NCBI GenBank assembly: GCA_964571815.1
Contig: CAZNDN010000003.1
Coordinates: 1-64,000, forward strand
Direction: 5' to 3'
DNA from: CAZNDN01 sp964571815
Lineage (GTDB): Bacteria > Fibrobacterota > Chitinivibrionia > Chitinivibrionales > WJKA01
Length of the DNA: 64,000 nucleotides
Shown: positions 25,799 through 36,052 of the stretch, in pieces
How the letters are laid out: every line of letters starts with the position of its first letter
Numbering within the stretch: the first letter of the stretch is position 1
Made by a program: the position numbers and the translations under genes
Notes under the pieces: model-generated
Told to the model about the DNA's origin: nothing
Databases searched by the model: none
The model's input: only the letters and a program-made list of their open reading frames with translations

Positions 25799-28270
25799 AT
25801 GAGAGAGAATCGTGAAGAAGCACTCCTCCGAGAGGCCCTTGAAACGGCCCGGGCTCGCGCACGTGAACCCCTTGAGAAGCTTGGTTGGGAGCGAATTGAG
25901 GACCGGGTCTGGTCCGCGCTTGATGACCCGAAAGCAGCAAAGGAACGGCCACCGGTGCCGTTTTGGCTGGGTCTGCTGGTTAGGCCTCGACTTGTGGCGC
26001 CGGCCCTGGCGACGCTGTGTGTCGCCCTCGCACTTGGTGTGCTCCTCACTCGCTACACCGACCGGAAAGCTCCTGTGCCGCATGTGCGAGCTACCGTGCT
26101 TCGGAAACAGGGCAATGTCGAGTACCTTCGCGAAAATGAAGAGGGGTCGAAATGGCGTCGACTTGAACCGGGACGGAGGCTGTTTCCCGGTACTCGTGTG
26201 CGCGCAGGGGTGGATGCCGGCGCCGTGGTCGAAGTTGCGCCCTCGACGGAAGTGAGATTGTCGGACAACACGCAGGTTGAACTCGAGCAACTCAATCTCC
26301 GCCGTCGTCGTATTGAGGTCATTGAGGGGCTGGTTCGGGTAAATGTCAACCCCGAACTACGCGGCGGGGACTTCGTTATGCATACGTCAAATGCACAGTG
26401 CCGTGTTGCCGGAACGGTTTTCACCGTCCGGTTCGATCGGGCGGAGGGCGTGCCGCGGACAACCTTGCGGGTGATTGCCGGAGACGTTGTCTTCATCTGC
26501 ACGGCCCGACCCCGGATACGCCGGACGGTCAGTGCTCCCGGGGTGGCAGTGATGCTGGGGGACAGCCTGGCAGATCCGGGTTCCGACGATGGAGAGCTTG
26601 CGGGTGGAGAGGTAACTCTGTCTCCTTCTTTCCGGGGAGAACCTGTCGGTGTTCACACGCGCTCCGACGATATGCCGGGCACTGATGAGCTTCCTCTCCG
26701 ACCGGAGGCAGGAGATCCCCCGCGGCTGGGCAATGACACGCTACACGGATCGATTGCTTCTTCCACCAAGGTGAGAAACGCGAAGGAAAAGGTCAACACG
26801 AGCGCCGGCACGGTGGACAGTATTCAGCCGGAAAAGGACCATGTGTTTCTCGACAGAGCGGCTTACGCTCGGAAGCGCTGGGGTCTTTCCCGGAAGGATG
26901 GCCGGATCCACGGCGCTGTTCCCCTTACCTTTCTTCGCCTTTCGGGGTCCACCTCCGAGGAACCGTGGCAGGGGGAAGAGCTTAAGATGATTGCGGAGTT
27001 TGTTTCACGAAAGACCGATATCCACGCACAAATCGACAGGCCCTCGGTTACCATGGATGGGCGACACAAGAGCTTCTCGTACTGGTTGCGACGCTCACGG
27101 AGGCGCGGCATTTCACGTGCGAGGATGGGAACGGACCAACCGGAACGCACAGCTCTCGAAAAGCTCTCAGATGCCGTCAGCCTCACTGCCACCGGAGATG
27201 GTGAGCGCTTTCGACGGAACGTGACCGATTTGCTCACGGGTTACTTCCAACAACGCTACGGTGTGTCGGGGCTTGATATTCACGGAGCCGATTGGGCTGA
27301 GCGCCTCAAGGATAGTCTCAAGCTTGCCCCCTGGCAGGAACAGTTTCTCCACGAGGCAGAGCGGTCGTATCGGCATGTGCTTGAACCCGGGCCAACAAAA
27401 GGGCGGGAGGTACACGGCATCTACGACTTTCTGAGAATCTCCGAACTCATGGATTACCCATTTCTCTTGTGCGACCCGCCGGGGTCAATACGTAGTCTTT
27501 CGGCGGAGAACATGAAGCTGTTGCGTACCTACCTTGAGCATGGCGGGTGCATCTACTTCGCCAACCACGCTGAGCCGACCACATGCGCCGCGGCAAGGGG
27601 GTTCATCGCTGAACTGATACAGGAGCGGTTGTATGGCCGGGGCGATCGAGAAATGCTCCGGCGATACCGGGCCAACGAGCGTCGGCAAACCGGATACGTC
27701 TTCGACCCGCCGACGCCTCAGATATTTCACCCGTGGACTGTGCTGCCCATGATACTTCCCGAGCAGGCTGATGTGTTTCTATCAATGAAGGATAGTGATG
27801 GCAATCAAGTATTTGCGGATACTCTTGTAGAACTGGAGGCCGGATCCTACGTCTCCGAGGATGGATACCAGTGGCCCGGTGTGGACAACGAAGGCGGTGA
27901 CCTGCCGAGCGGGTTCTACGTCTACCAGGCTGCGGCCGGCCTCGGCAATACCTTTCACGGAGTGCGAATCAGCAGGTTGAGGAGGCTGCGGCCGAGAGGT
28001 CACCGAGTATTCCACAATCCCTTTCAAATCAGTGACATACCGCGTGGAATTCAGGAAGAGACTTCCGAACTGACCTACAACGAACCGGGAGCCTACGGGG
28101 TTGCCACAGACGGATATTTGATGATTGTATACACCGAGGGGTACGGTGAACTGGAGCTGCTGCGCAGCCACAACACCCATTACCAGGGCGAAGAGACGGT
28201 CCTGCGGTGGACTGCAAATGTCATGACGGAATTCTTGAGGGGTTGGACGGCCGGTGGGGAAGGACGGTGA
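25799..28270 (+). CDS. FecR-domain membrane protein with DUF4159-like C-terminal domain
   Basis: 823 residues from the ATG at 25799 (ten bases after AGGAGA; a GTG at 25790 is the alternative). An Arg/Glu-rich cytoplasmic part (about 1-60) is followed by one TM helix (65-83) and a FecR domain (about 98-225) with the beta-helix pattern VEVAPSTEVRLSDNTQVELEQ. After a linker of about 100 residues comes a long C-terminal part; a stretch around residues 540-680 (YDFLRISELMDYPFLLCDPPG, LRTYLEHGGCIYFA) resembles DUF4159, an alpha/beta fold often found in MoxR-linked operons. FecR next to DUF4159 is an arrangement I do not know. With the sigma factor upstream it probably senses envelope state. Confidence 0.75.
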   Translation: MRENREEALLREALETARARAREPLEKLGWERIEDRVWSALDDPKAAKERPPVPFWLGLLVRPRLVAPALATLCVALALGVLLTRYTDRKAPVPHVRATVLRKQGNVEYLRENEEGSKWRRLEPGRRLFPGTRVRAGVDAGAVVEVAPSTEVRLSDNTQVELEQLNLRRRRIEVIEGLVRVNVNPELRGGDFVMHTSNAQCRVAGTVFTVRFDRAEGVPRTTLRVIAGDVVFICTARPRIRRTVSAPGVAVMLGDSLADPGSDDGELAGGEVTLSPSFRGEPVGVHTRSDDMPGTDELPLRPEAGDPPRLGNDTLHGSIASSTKVRNAKEKVNTSAGTVDSIQPEKDHVFLDRAAYARKRWGLSRKDGRIHGAVPLTFLRLSGSTSEEPWQGEELKMIAEFVSRKTDIHAQIDRPSVTMDGRHKSFSYWLRRSRRRGISRARMGTDQPERTALEKLSDAVSLTATGDGERFRRNVTDLLTGYFQQRYGVSGLDIHGADWAERLKDSLKLAPWQEQFLHEAERSYRHVLEPGPTKGREVHGIYDFLRISELMDYPFLLCDPPGSIRSLSAENMKLLRTYLEHGGCIYFANHAEPTTCAAARGFIAELIQERLYGRGDREMLRRYRANERRQTGYVFDPPTPQIFHPWTVLPMILPEQADVFLSMKDSDGNQVFADTLVELEAGSYVSEDGYQWPGVDNEGGDLPSGFYVYQAAAGLGNTFHGVRISRLRRLRPRGHRVFHNPFQISDIPRGIQEETSELTYNEPGAYGVATDGYLMIVYTEGYGELELLRSHNTHYQGEETVLRWTANVMTEFLRGWTAGGEGR

Positions 28271-28309
28271 AAATCGGGAACGCCGGACAACAAACGAGCA
28301 ACTATATTC

Positions 28310-28315
28310 TATAAT
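28310..28315 (+). promoter_or_regulatory. Perfect TATAAT hexamer before the CsgG/FlgT-like gene
   Basis: TATAAT at 28310-28315 is a consensus -10 in an AT-rich patch after the FecR gene's stop. The best -35 match, CGGACA at 28284-28289, is 20 bases away, longer than ideal. A transcript starting near 28322 would have a leader of about 110 bases before 28434. Confidence 0.4.
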
Positions 28316-28433
28316 GGTGGAATGTGTAGACAACTACCGAGATGTTCGAGGTTCGAAATGACGAGGTTGGCGGTGAAATCGTTTGTTGTGGCAATACTGG
28401 AACGTGTGCTGCAATCCGGATGGAGTATAGATC

Positions 28434-29471
28434 TTGCAAATGTCCCTGACAACTCTGATGTATGCCGCGGCGACCGTTGTGACGGCGTGCGCCGCTGAGG
28501 CACCTCTTCGCGTGGCGTTCCTCCCGTTTGCCGATGACGTCAAGCTGAAGGAAGCGTGGGAGCTTTCGGTTGACGTGCCGCGGTGGTTCAGCGTGACGGT
28601 CGATACCATTGGATCGGTGTCGGACTCCCGGATTGTGTGTGTGGCCTTTGATTCGGTGCTTTCGGATGTCGAGGGAAGCGGGTGGACGCGAGAGGAGTAT
28701 CTGGGTCCGAAGGCCGCGGTCAGACTGGCCTCGATCCGGGGCGCCGATTACCTGGTGAGCGGCACGGTGGAGAGGTTTGAAGTTTTAAAGCGTGCGGTGA
28801 ACACGGATGCCGCGGTAGGAGCGTCCCACGATTTTACCGCCACAACCGCCGGTAAGGGCGGAGTCACGGTGATGGGCGGGCTTCAGTCCTACACGGCGCG
28901 GGTCTCCATGGACCTGCAGGTGTACGACGGCGGTTCCGGAAGCCTGGTGGACGAGTTCGAGTTGACTACCGAGGAGAAGGACGCCGGGTTCAAGATGTGG
29001 CTCCCGTTTCAGCTTGACAACGCGGAAATGAACTACTACTACATGGCCAGGACACCCTTCGGTTCTACGTATTTCCGCAAGAGCGTGCCGGGTGCGGTGA
29101 TGAAGTATTTCTCCATGAAGGTTCACCGGAGGCTTCGTTCCATTGATAAACAGCACGGCGCAACGGATGCGTCGTCGGCGAATTTTGTCGAAGGGACGGT
29201 CGTGGAACGCTCGGGGGGCGACGTCTACGTGAATCTCGGCAGCGACGATCACCTCCTGCAGGGCGAACTGCTGACGGTAATGAAGCCGATCAGACCGGTA
29301 ACGAGCGGCACGGATACGCTCGGATGGGTCGAGAAACCGGCCGGTACCTTGCGTGTCCGCTTCATCAAGGCCGCCCATTTTTCCGTGGCCGAAGTTGTTG
29401 ATGAACGAGACAGTATCCGGGTGGACTGGAAAGTGCGGATCGGCAAGGAAGAAATGGGTGACGGCAAATGA
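28434..29471 (+). CDS. Exported protein with CsgG/FlgT-like features, probable lipoprotein
   Basis: 345 residues from the TTG at 28434, where GGAG lies eight bases upstream; the ATG two codons later is the alternative. The signal peptide ends VVTAC, which fits a lipobox, so the mature protein likely starts at Cys19. The N-terminal half (RVAFLPF near residue 25, then ASIRGADYLVSGTVERFE) resembles the nucleotide-free CsgG/TolB-N-type fold used by outer-membrane assembly proteins; the C-terminal part (EGTVVERSGGDVYVNLGSDDHLLQGE) looks like the SH3-like domain of FlgT. It opens a run of ten co-directional envelope genes. Family placement is by pattern only and not certain. Confidence 0.6.
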   Translation: MQMSLTTLMYAAATVVTACAAEAPLRVAFLPFADDVKLKEAWELSVDVPRWFSVTVDTIGSVSDSRIVCVAFDSVLSDVEGSGWTREEYLGPKAAVRLASIRGADYLVSGTVERFEVLKRAVNTDAAVGASHDFTATTAGKGGVTVMGGLQSYTARVSMDLQVYDGGSGSLVDEFELTTEEKDAGFKMWLPFQLDNAEMNYYYMARTPFGSTYFRKSVPGAVMKYFSMKVHRRLRSIDKQHGATDASSANFVEGTVVERSGGDVYVNLGSDDHLLQGELLTVMKPIRPVTSGTDTLGWVEKPAGTLRVRFIKAAHFSVAEVVDERDSIRVDWKVRIGKEEMGDGK

Positions 29472-29531
29472 TGGGAGACGGTGCGAAGAGGCTTATGAGC
29501 CGGGTTACTCATTCATATAGTTTATTTGATT

Positions 29532-29537
29532 TATTTT
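29532..29537 (+). promoter_or_regulatory. AT-rich promoter candidate before the surface protein gene
   Basis: A strikingly AT-rich stretch (29510-29540) holds TTTATTTTG; the TATTTT hexamer ends 101 bases before the start at 29639. An inverted pair ACTCATT (29506) and AATGAGT (29552) flanks it. The leader would be long, so this is a weak call. Confidence 0.25.
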
Positions 29538-29638
29538 GTTGGTGTGGGTAAATGAGTGAGCAGGAGCACACTTCCGTTGCCGAGGCGGGGGTATGTTGTT
29601 GCAGCGTGGGGCTTTGAAGCGTTTCAAGGAGCACACAG

Positions 29639-32600
29639 ATGAGAATGAGGAGTGGAGAACTTCTGCGGTGGTGTGTTGTTGTCGTTTTCGCCATGCAACC
29701 GCGGGCCTATACACAATCTCTGACCGACAAGCTCTCCGAGGAAGAAAGCTTCTACCGAAACTACGGCAAGGAAACCTACTCCAAACTCAAGATTGAGAAG
29801 GATAAAATAGGGCTGTACGATGAATTCGGGGAGCACGTTACCGACGGGGTTCATTTGTACGATCTGCGCAACCGGACCGTGACCCTCTCCAGCAACCGGG
29901 AAGGTGTCGAGGACTCGATGCTGGTCTCGGAGAGCGACGAATTCCAGAAGAGGGATTTTTTCGAGAAGTTCTCAAATCTGGTCATTACGCAGGATGCAAT
30001 CGGCGGGACCAAATCCTCCTTTCTTGTGGGCGATCAGATCACGACGAAGTTTTCCCCGCTTACTTTCAACAAGACCAATTTCAGGGGGATACGCTGGGAC
30101 CTATGGTCAACCCAGGTACAATTCTCGGCACTGCTTTCCCGCACGCGTCCGGGTTTTCTGTCGAAAAAGGAACGCGACGGGTCGGCGCTTGTCGAGTATC
30201 CTCTCAGTCCTGAGAGTTTTCCTTCCGAGTATTACAACGACCGGGGACCCAGTGTACCGGGAGGCATCGTCGGGAGAAAGGATTTCTCTCACAAGTCGCC
30301 TTACGGCGATTACGACTGGTTGTGGGCTATGCACGGGAGAACCAATGTCGCGGGCAAAGTGGATGTTGGCGCAAGTGTGATCAATCATCATCGCTCCGAT
30401 GTCCGCAAGGGGGAGAAGTGGTTCTCGGGCGATGTCCCGAGAGAGTGGATGCCCGAGGCCATCCATTTTGAGTTTTTCGATGCAACGCCGCTCAATCGCG
30501 GCGATGCCGGTGTGTACGTGCGTGACGTACGGATGAGGGTCAACGGCAGGGCGGTTGAGGCAATGCCTCAGCACAGCGGCAGATTTCGCAGGGTTTTTGT
30601 CGGCTCCCAGGACTCAATCCTTCTTCCGGGCGACCTCCCCTTCCGGCGCGCTCAGACGGGGCATGTTCCCATTATCGTTGAGTTCAAGATGGATCCCCAA
30701 TTCTGGCGGTACGTCGACGGCGGGACAAAACCTTCGGATATCTCCGGAATAAAAAGCGTCGCTTTCTCGTATACGATTGCGGGAAACTACCTCGTGTTTG
30801 CCTCGACCAGCAAGCAGATTCCCCTCGCGATCAGGGGTACGCTTGATCAGCAGACCGATGAGGTCGAATACGAGCATATCGACAAATCGGTTGAAGACAT
30901 CTATTTCGGTTCGGAAAGGGCGCCCATCAAAATCGGCGCGGAAAGCGAGTCGTTTGATCCCGATGGCTTCTCCACGACCTATTTCGGGGAGTATATCAGG
31001 AAATCGCCCAAGCTGTTGTCAATGAAATATGAGGACTTCGATGCGGCCGTACAAAGCGGAAGACTGCTGCGCGATTCGCCGCGCAACCGGGAGACATACA
31101 ATTTGTACACATATACCTACCGCTATGATATCAATATCTCTTCGATAACCGCGGGAATCGATTTCAACGGAGAACTCGGTGGAGTGGACTTCTCCGGGGA
31201 NNNNNNNNNNNNNNNNNNNNNNNNNNNNNNNNNNNNNNNNNNNNNNNNNNNNNNNNNNNNNNNNNNNNNNNNNNNNNNNNNNNNNNNNNNNNNNNNNNNN
31301 TAACCGCGGGAATCGATTTCAACGGAGAACTCGGTGGAGTGGACTTCTCCGGGGAATTGGCGATGAATCAGCGGGAAGACAAGCTTCCGGGCAGCGATGA
31401 AAGCCGGCGGACCGCGACACGTCTGGTCGGAACGTTTCGGGGGGAAAAGGAGCTGGGGAAGCAGTTCGGGCTTTCCGGTGATCTCTACTACATTTCTCCC
31501 GACTGGCAGACCAACCTGGTGGACCTTCAGACCAGCCGGTATTTCAAAGAGACCGACTACAAGATGTGGCACGATCAGAAAGATCCCGCCATCAAGGACT
31601 ACCTTGTCTATCCCAAGCCTTTGGGCAATGACTGGAACAACATCGACGACAACGATGACGGTGATGCATTTGTTGAGAGCGACCGCCGGCGGTACCCAAG
31701 CGATCTCAGCAACGACGACCAGGGAAAGTTCCATGCCGACGGTACTCTTCGTTTCGACCAGGCGGAACTGCTCAGGCTTCCTTCGGATATGTACATCACG
31801 TACGACGATCCCGACGGAGTGATCGCGTCCAAGGATGATCGCAACCGAAACGGCGTCCCCGATTATACCGAGGACTTTCTTCTTTTCAGTGCGGATCCGC
31901 CGGTGTTCGAGCTGGGCATCGATCAGAACAACAACGGGGTCCCGGACTACGAGGACGACGACATCCTCCCGGACTACTGGCAGGGTGATATAGGCTCGGG
32001 TGGCCGGCATTCGGTAGGATACTATGTGACCGCCGACGGGATCAAGACGCAGGGAATACAGGGCCTCAACCTCGACCTTCGATGGACTCCGCTTCAGGAC
32101 TACAATGTCGATTTCGGTGTGGTCGCTGAAACCGTGCTCGACCACGATCTGAACGGGATAGCGGATGCCTGGGAGGACGGAAAGGGCGAGCCGGCGGATT
32201 TCTTCGACGGTAAATCTTTTGTCGGGTACATCAATGCGCAGCGCGAGGTGCTGAAGAGAAGCCGCGGCATCCAGTTTGATATCGGCAATGAACTCCGCCT
32301 TGTGAGAGATGCGATTCGCAATGATGCGGTCACATCAGTGGGACTGAATCTTGACGGTGACTACGAAGTCTGGTATTTCTACGAGCTGGATCAGTTGGAT
32401 TACCGACAGGCAATCGTGGACAATCTTGTCGGAAATATCACGTACACGAATATCCGCAACCTTGAGTATTCTTTTCACGGGAAGCTTGGTGCGCAGAAGC
32501 GATTGCCGATCGAGCGGGATTATTATACCGAGTTCAGCTTCTACGATCCCGTGGCCAGGCGCACCGTATTCGATTCTCGCTGGCAGCCGTATCACAACAG

Positions 32601-33252
32601 ATTTATCGGCGAGCTGTTCCTCTCCAAGCGCCTGAGTTACCGGATAGGTTTCAACAATGCCTACGAAGACTGGCGCAGGGTTTTCAATCCGCTCAATCGA
32701 CTCGAAATTATCCCCCAGTACAAGCTTTCCTTCTTCGGCTCCCGGGAGCTTGTCGGTCCGACCGAAAGGGATCCCCGCGATCTGGAGCGGCACATACGCT
32801 TTGATATCAGCGGCCCGGAGGGTGAGCCCGACGGGGTGATCGACAGTACGTACGACAATGTCGGTGATACCCTTGAGCATGTCTCGGATGCACGAATCGC
32901 GGCCAACGAGTATCGACAGAACAACTCCAGCATCTTCCTCAACGTGCCGCTTCTGCGGGCAAACTACAAGATCGCGGAGAACACACAATTTCAGCTCGGC
33001 ATGCAGTGGTTGCGGACCGTCGATTTCATTACACCCGAAGCCAATTCGCTCGGACTGACCACGGTGGGTCAGATTGTTTCAAGGGCAAACTACAAGGGCT
33101 ACAACGTGACGTTGCATATCGGGGCCAAATGGTACCGAATGAACTACGACATCAATTTTCAGGACCCTGTTCTGTTGCAGACGGCGAGGACCGGAAGAAG
33201 GTTTGACCGCCGGGGATGGGAGTTCTTCGCGCAGATTTTTTCGGGGACGTGA
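29639..33252 (+). CDS. Large surface or outer-membrane protein, interrupted by assembly gap
   Basis: Reads as two frames broken by the N run at 31201-31300, but the 55 bases on each side are identical and in the same codon phase; collapsing N plus one copy restores one gene of about 1152 codons. The ATG at 29639 has GGAG seven bases upstream, then a signal peptide ending near MQPRAYTQS. After the gap come three Asp-rich calcium-type loops: DRNRNGVPDY, DQNNNGVPDY and DHDLNGIADAWE, like thrombospondin type 3 repeats or dockerin loops. The C-terminal third has aromatic alternating strands (YNVTLHIGAKWYRMNYDINF) ending FFAQIFSGT, a beta-barrel look. I do not know the family. Export and calcium binding are likely; the barrel is an inference. 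Confidence 0.7.
31146..31200 (+). repeat. Left copy of 55-base duplicated gap flank
   Basis: Identical to 31301-31355. Both copies lie against the 100-N run and keep the same reading phase, so this is an overlap between two contigs rather than a biological repeat. A 55-base overlap equals a k-mer length commonly used by de Bruijn assemblers. Confidence 0.95.
31201..31300. other. 100-N scaffold gap
   Basis: Exactly 100 undetermined bases, the conventional placeholder for a gap of unknown length. Because the flanks overlap by 55 bases, the real missing length is probably zero; the surface protein gene then reads through. Confidence 0.98.
31301..31355 (+). repeat. Right copy of 55-base duplicated gap flank
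   Basis: Same 55 bases as 31146-31200. Removing 31201-31355 joins codons for GGVDFSG and ELAMNQRED in one frame, which would not be expected by chance. Confidence 0.95.
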
Positions 33253-33278
33253 TATATATGGAGAGAGGGAGGCGGAAG

Positions 33279-33800
33279 ATGCGGAATGTCCGGCAGATCA
33301 TGACGCTGGCGATACTTGCCGTCGGTATGCTTACGAGCAGGGGAAGTGCGCTTGACTGGGGGAGAGTAGGCAAGGCACTTGTGTTTCCCGGCATGGGTCA
33401 CCTCGGCGACGACCAGACGGTGAAGGGGCTGACCTACATGGGCACGGAGGTGGTTCTCCTGACGGCCATGTTCGAGAATATTTCCCAGATCTCCTCACAT
33501 GCGCTCGAAACCCACCGACTCAATGTCTTGTACAAAATGGGCGGACCATTTGAGGAAATGCGGAAAATACAGAAAGAGTGGGTCGATGCCGACGAAAAAT
33601 ACGACAGCGCTCGTCTTTACTCGTGGGCTTTTGGTGGGGCGGCTCTTGCCTGGTGGGGGTGGACCGTTGTCGACGCGGCCTTGTTTCCACCGTCCACCGA
33701 TTCGGAAGCGCGTCTGTTGATTGACGAGGCGATGGATCATATGCGTCTCGCCCTGGAACCCGGTGGCAGGGTACGGCTGGCGTATATGGTTCCATTCTGA
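33279..33800 (+). CDS. DUF5683-like exported protein
   Basis: 173 residues from the ATG at 33279, six bases after GGGAGG; longer starts exist at 33258 and 33216. A signal peptide (MTLAILAVGMLTSRGSA) is followed by a motif shared with two other proteins of this window: ALVFPGMGHLGDDQTVKG and then a hydrophobic helix with an inner Glu (YMGTEVVLLTAMF). A second hydrophobic helix (WAFGGAALAWWGWTVV) lies near residue 115. The pattern fits the small DUF5683-type membrane proteins of unknown role. It sits between the surface protein and the Fn3-like protein in the envelope cluster. Confidence 0.65.
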   Translation: MRNVRQIMTLAILAVGMLTSRGSALDWGRVGKALVFPGMGHLGDDQTVKGLTYMGTEVVLLTAMFENISQISSHALETHRLNVLYKMGGPFEEMRKIQKEWVDADEKYDSARLYSWAFGGAALAWWGWTVVDAALFPPSTDSEARLLIDEAMDHMRLALEPGGRVRLAYMVPF

Positions 33801-33836
33801 TTGTTGAAAGCACGAACAGGGACAATGGGAACACTT

Positions 33837-35906
33837 ATGAAAAGAACGATTCTTTGGGGTACGGTAGCGGGTATCATGGGTATATCGCTGATGTGCGAGC
33901 GCCGACCGGTTGCGCCGCCCGACGAGCCGGACCCAATGTATATCAGAGGCTTGAGCGCAAGATACATCGCCGATTCCAATGCCGTGGAGCTTACGTGGGA
34001 CCCCCTTGATTCGACCGAACATGAATTCGACTTCTATCGCATCTATCGAACCACCGAAACTGACGAGGCGAACAACGTTCTGGTGGGCACCCTGAAATCC
34101 ACGGGTGTAAGAACCATGATTGATCCGTCGAGCACGAAGTTCATGGATATTCTGGCACTGGACAATGCCGTCTATTACTACGCCATACGGGCAGTGAAGG
34201 TGAGTCGGAGAGACACGGTGCTCGGCGCTTTCGATTTCGAGCATCCCGGAGCCGATGGGATTGTCTCGGCCGAGGTTGGAGGCGACGTCTTTTTCAATAT
34301 TAATCGAGGAGACCTTTTCACGACCACCGATCGCTGTTCCCTGGTGGTAAGCGATCCGCAAGACAAGATCGCCACCGTACGTTTCACGCAAAACAAGCGA
34401 ACATATCTGGTCAAGCCGGACGATCGGATCGAGGTGAATTTTGATAATCCCGCAAATCCTCCTTCGGCTGCCGAAATCAACCGCCTCATTGCCGAGGGTT
34501 GGCTTACCACCGCGGGGAACCTTGCCGAAGGGGTGGCACGGAAGGTCGTTGCCGATTTCGACGCAAACGATCCGCGTAACCGACAGAGTATCCATCGGAT
34601 GAAATCATCCGGCGACGCCTCCTTCGTCTGGCTGCTGAAGAAAGGCAACGGAACGAAACGAGTCTGGGCGGAGCTGGCCTACGATAAGGGCGATAATGCA
34701 GGCACGAAGGACACTATTGCCGACGATATCGATATTGCTCCGTGGCGAATACGTTTCGATTTTCGCAACCGAACGGGTACAAGCGACGAGACTATGCGCA
34801 AACGAGCCGATGTGCGGTACGAAGGGGCCGTTGATATCAATTTCTTCCGGCCCTGGATACGCTTCAGTGTTTCGGTGTTTGCCGATACGACAATGAACCC
34901 GGAGTTCGATTACTGGTTGGTGGTGCCCGATTCCCAGTTGACGATTTACAAGGACGTCGAGGCTAACGCCGCCAAGGCATGGCTTGAGACCGTGCCGCGG
35001 AGGGCTCGACTCACCGGGATTGGGGCGGCACACGATCCTGACGCCGTCTACACGTATATGTTTCATCCCGACTCCGCGGAGACCCGGGAAAATCTCGCCT
35101 ATCTGACCAAGACATTCAAGTCACCCCAGACCGATCTCGCGTTCAGGCTTATGGGCGAAAACAACCTCAATGAAACGTGCGTGCCGGGATCCTACTTTGG
35201 ATCCAACCCGCTGCGGTGGAACACCAGGACCGGCAGCTACGACAGCACACAGACGCGTCTCCGGGGAAACGTGGAGAAAATGTTTGCTCACGTAAAAGCC
35301 CTGGGTCGCATCGATTTGAGTACAAGCGGAAAGAAGCAGGCGATGCTTGTTACCCGGTTCACCGGCAAGTATTTCGATGACGTGCGGGTGATGGTGTCGA
35401 CCAGCAGGGTCCTGTACGGCGATTGGCAGGGAGATCGTGTTTTCCTGGATTTCTATCCCCCCGAGATCAATTTCAAGGAGACGGAAGAAATCGGCAACTA
35501 TTCCGTGATCACATCGGGATCATTCGATTTCGAACTTGGTACGAATCCCTCGGCCAGGGACAGGGGATATGCCGATATTGTCGACGTGCGATTGATGATC
35601 GCGCAAAAGCCGGCAACCCTGGAGTGGAGTGCCGATAACTCCAACAACGCGCTTGCCACTGCCGACACCATCTCCATTGGGAGCGTGCGGCAATTCCGCC
35701 ATGAGATTTTTCCTTACGACATAAAGGTATTCCAGCCGACCCTGCGCGATATCAAATGGGAAGGCATCGATGTAAGCAACTGGCCGAGTGGGGAGTACAT
35801 CATGGGCATTATCACCCGGGACCAGTTCGGCAACGAAGGATGGGCGCCGCAAAGTGAAGGGTCGAAAACAAATCCGTGGTTGGTCACGATCCTTACCGGG
35901 AAGTAG
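33837..35906 (+). CDS. Exported Fn3-like domain protein of unknown function
   Basis: 689 residues from the ATG at 33837, six bases after GGGA. A short signal (LWGTVAGIMGISLM) ends at a Cys that does not quite match a lipobox. Residues about 38-120 look like a fibronectin type III domain (NAVELTWDPLDSTEHEFDFYRIYRTTE ... NAVYYYAIRAVK). The rest is long, beta-rich and unlike anything I know. The protein is probably periplasmic or surface bound. It is followed after 146 bases by the giant TPR gene, and its codon use matches its neighbours. Confidence 0.65.
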   Translation: MKRTILWGTVAGIMGISLMCERRPVAPPDEPDPMYIRGLSARYIADSNAVELTWDPLDSTEHEFDFYRIYRTTETDEANNVLVGTLKSTGVRTMIDPSSTKFMDILALDNAVYYYAIRAVKVSRRDTVLGAFDFEHPGADGIVSAEVGGDVFFNINRGDLFTTTDRCSLVVSDPQDKIATVRFTQNKRTYLVKPDDRIEVNFDNPANPPSAAEINRLIAEGWLTTAGNLAEGVARKVVADFDANDPRNRQSIHRMKSSGDASFVWLLKKGNGTKRVWAELAYDKGDNAGTKDTIADDIDIAPWRIRFDFRNRTGTSDETMRKRADVRYEGAVDINFFRPWIRFSVSVFADTTMNPEFDYWLVVPDSQLTIYKDVEANAAKAWLETVPRRARLTGIGAAHDPDAVYTYMFHPDSAETRENLAYLTKTFKSPQTDLAFRLMGENNLNETCVPGSYFGSNPLRWNTRTGSYDSTQTRLRGNVEKMFAHVKALGRIDLSTSGKKQAMLVTRFTGKYFDDVRVMVSTSRVLYGDWQGDRVFLDFYPPEINFKETEEIGNYSVITSGSFDFELGTNPSARDRGYADIVDVRLMIAQKPATLEWSADNSNNALATADTISIGSVRQFRHEIFPYDIKVFQPTLRDIKWEGIDVSNWPSGEYIMGIITRDQFGNEGWAPQSEGSKTNPWLVTILTGK

Positions 35907-36052
35907 GATTCCTTCCTCGCGGGACATCGGGGTGTCGGGGGTGAACGTCACAGTGTGGGTTGTTCTCGGCACGAGCGGGCTCCGAGGGTTCCGGTTGCGC
36001 GAGGCCTGATCCCGAGCGTGGAATCCCCACGACGACTTTCCAGAAGAACAGC

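Noticed and set aside
31146..31355. 55-base direct repeat as a biological duplication or recombination site
   Set aside because: Both copies abut the 100-N gap and keep reading phase, so contig overlap explains it.
29639..33252. SprA-type translocon of the type IX secretion system
   Set aside because: Length is about 1150 residues, not over 2000, and no other type IX gene is present.
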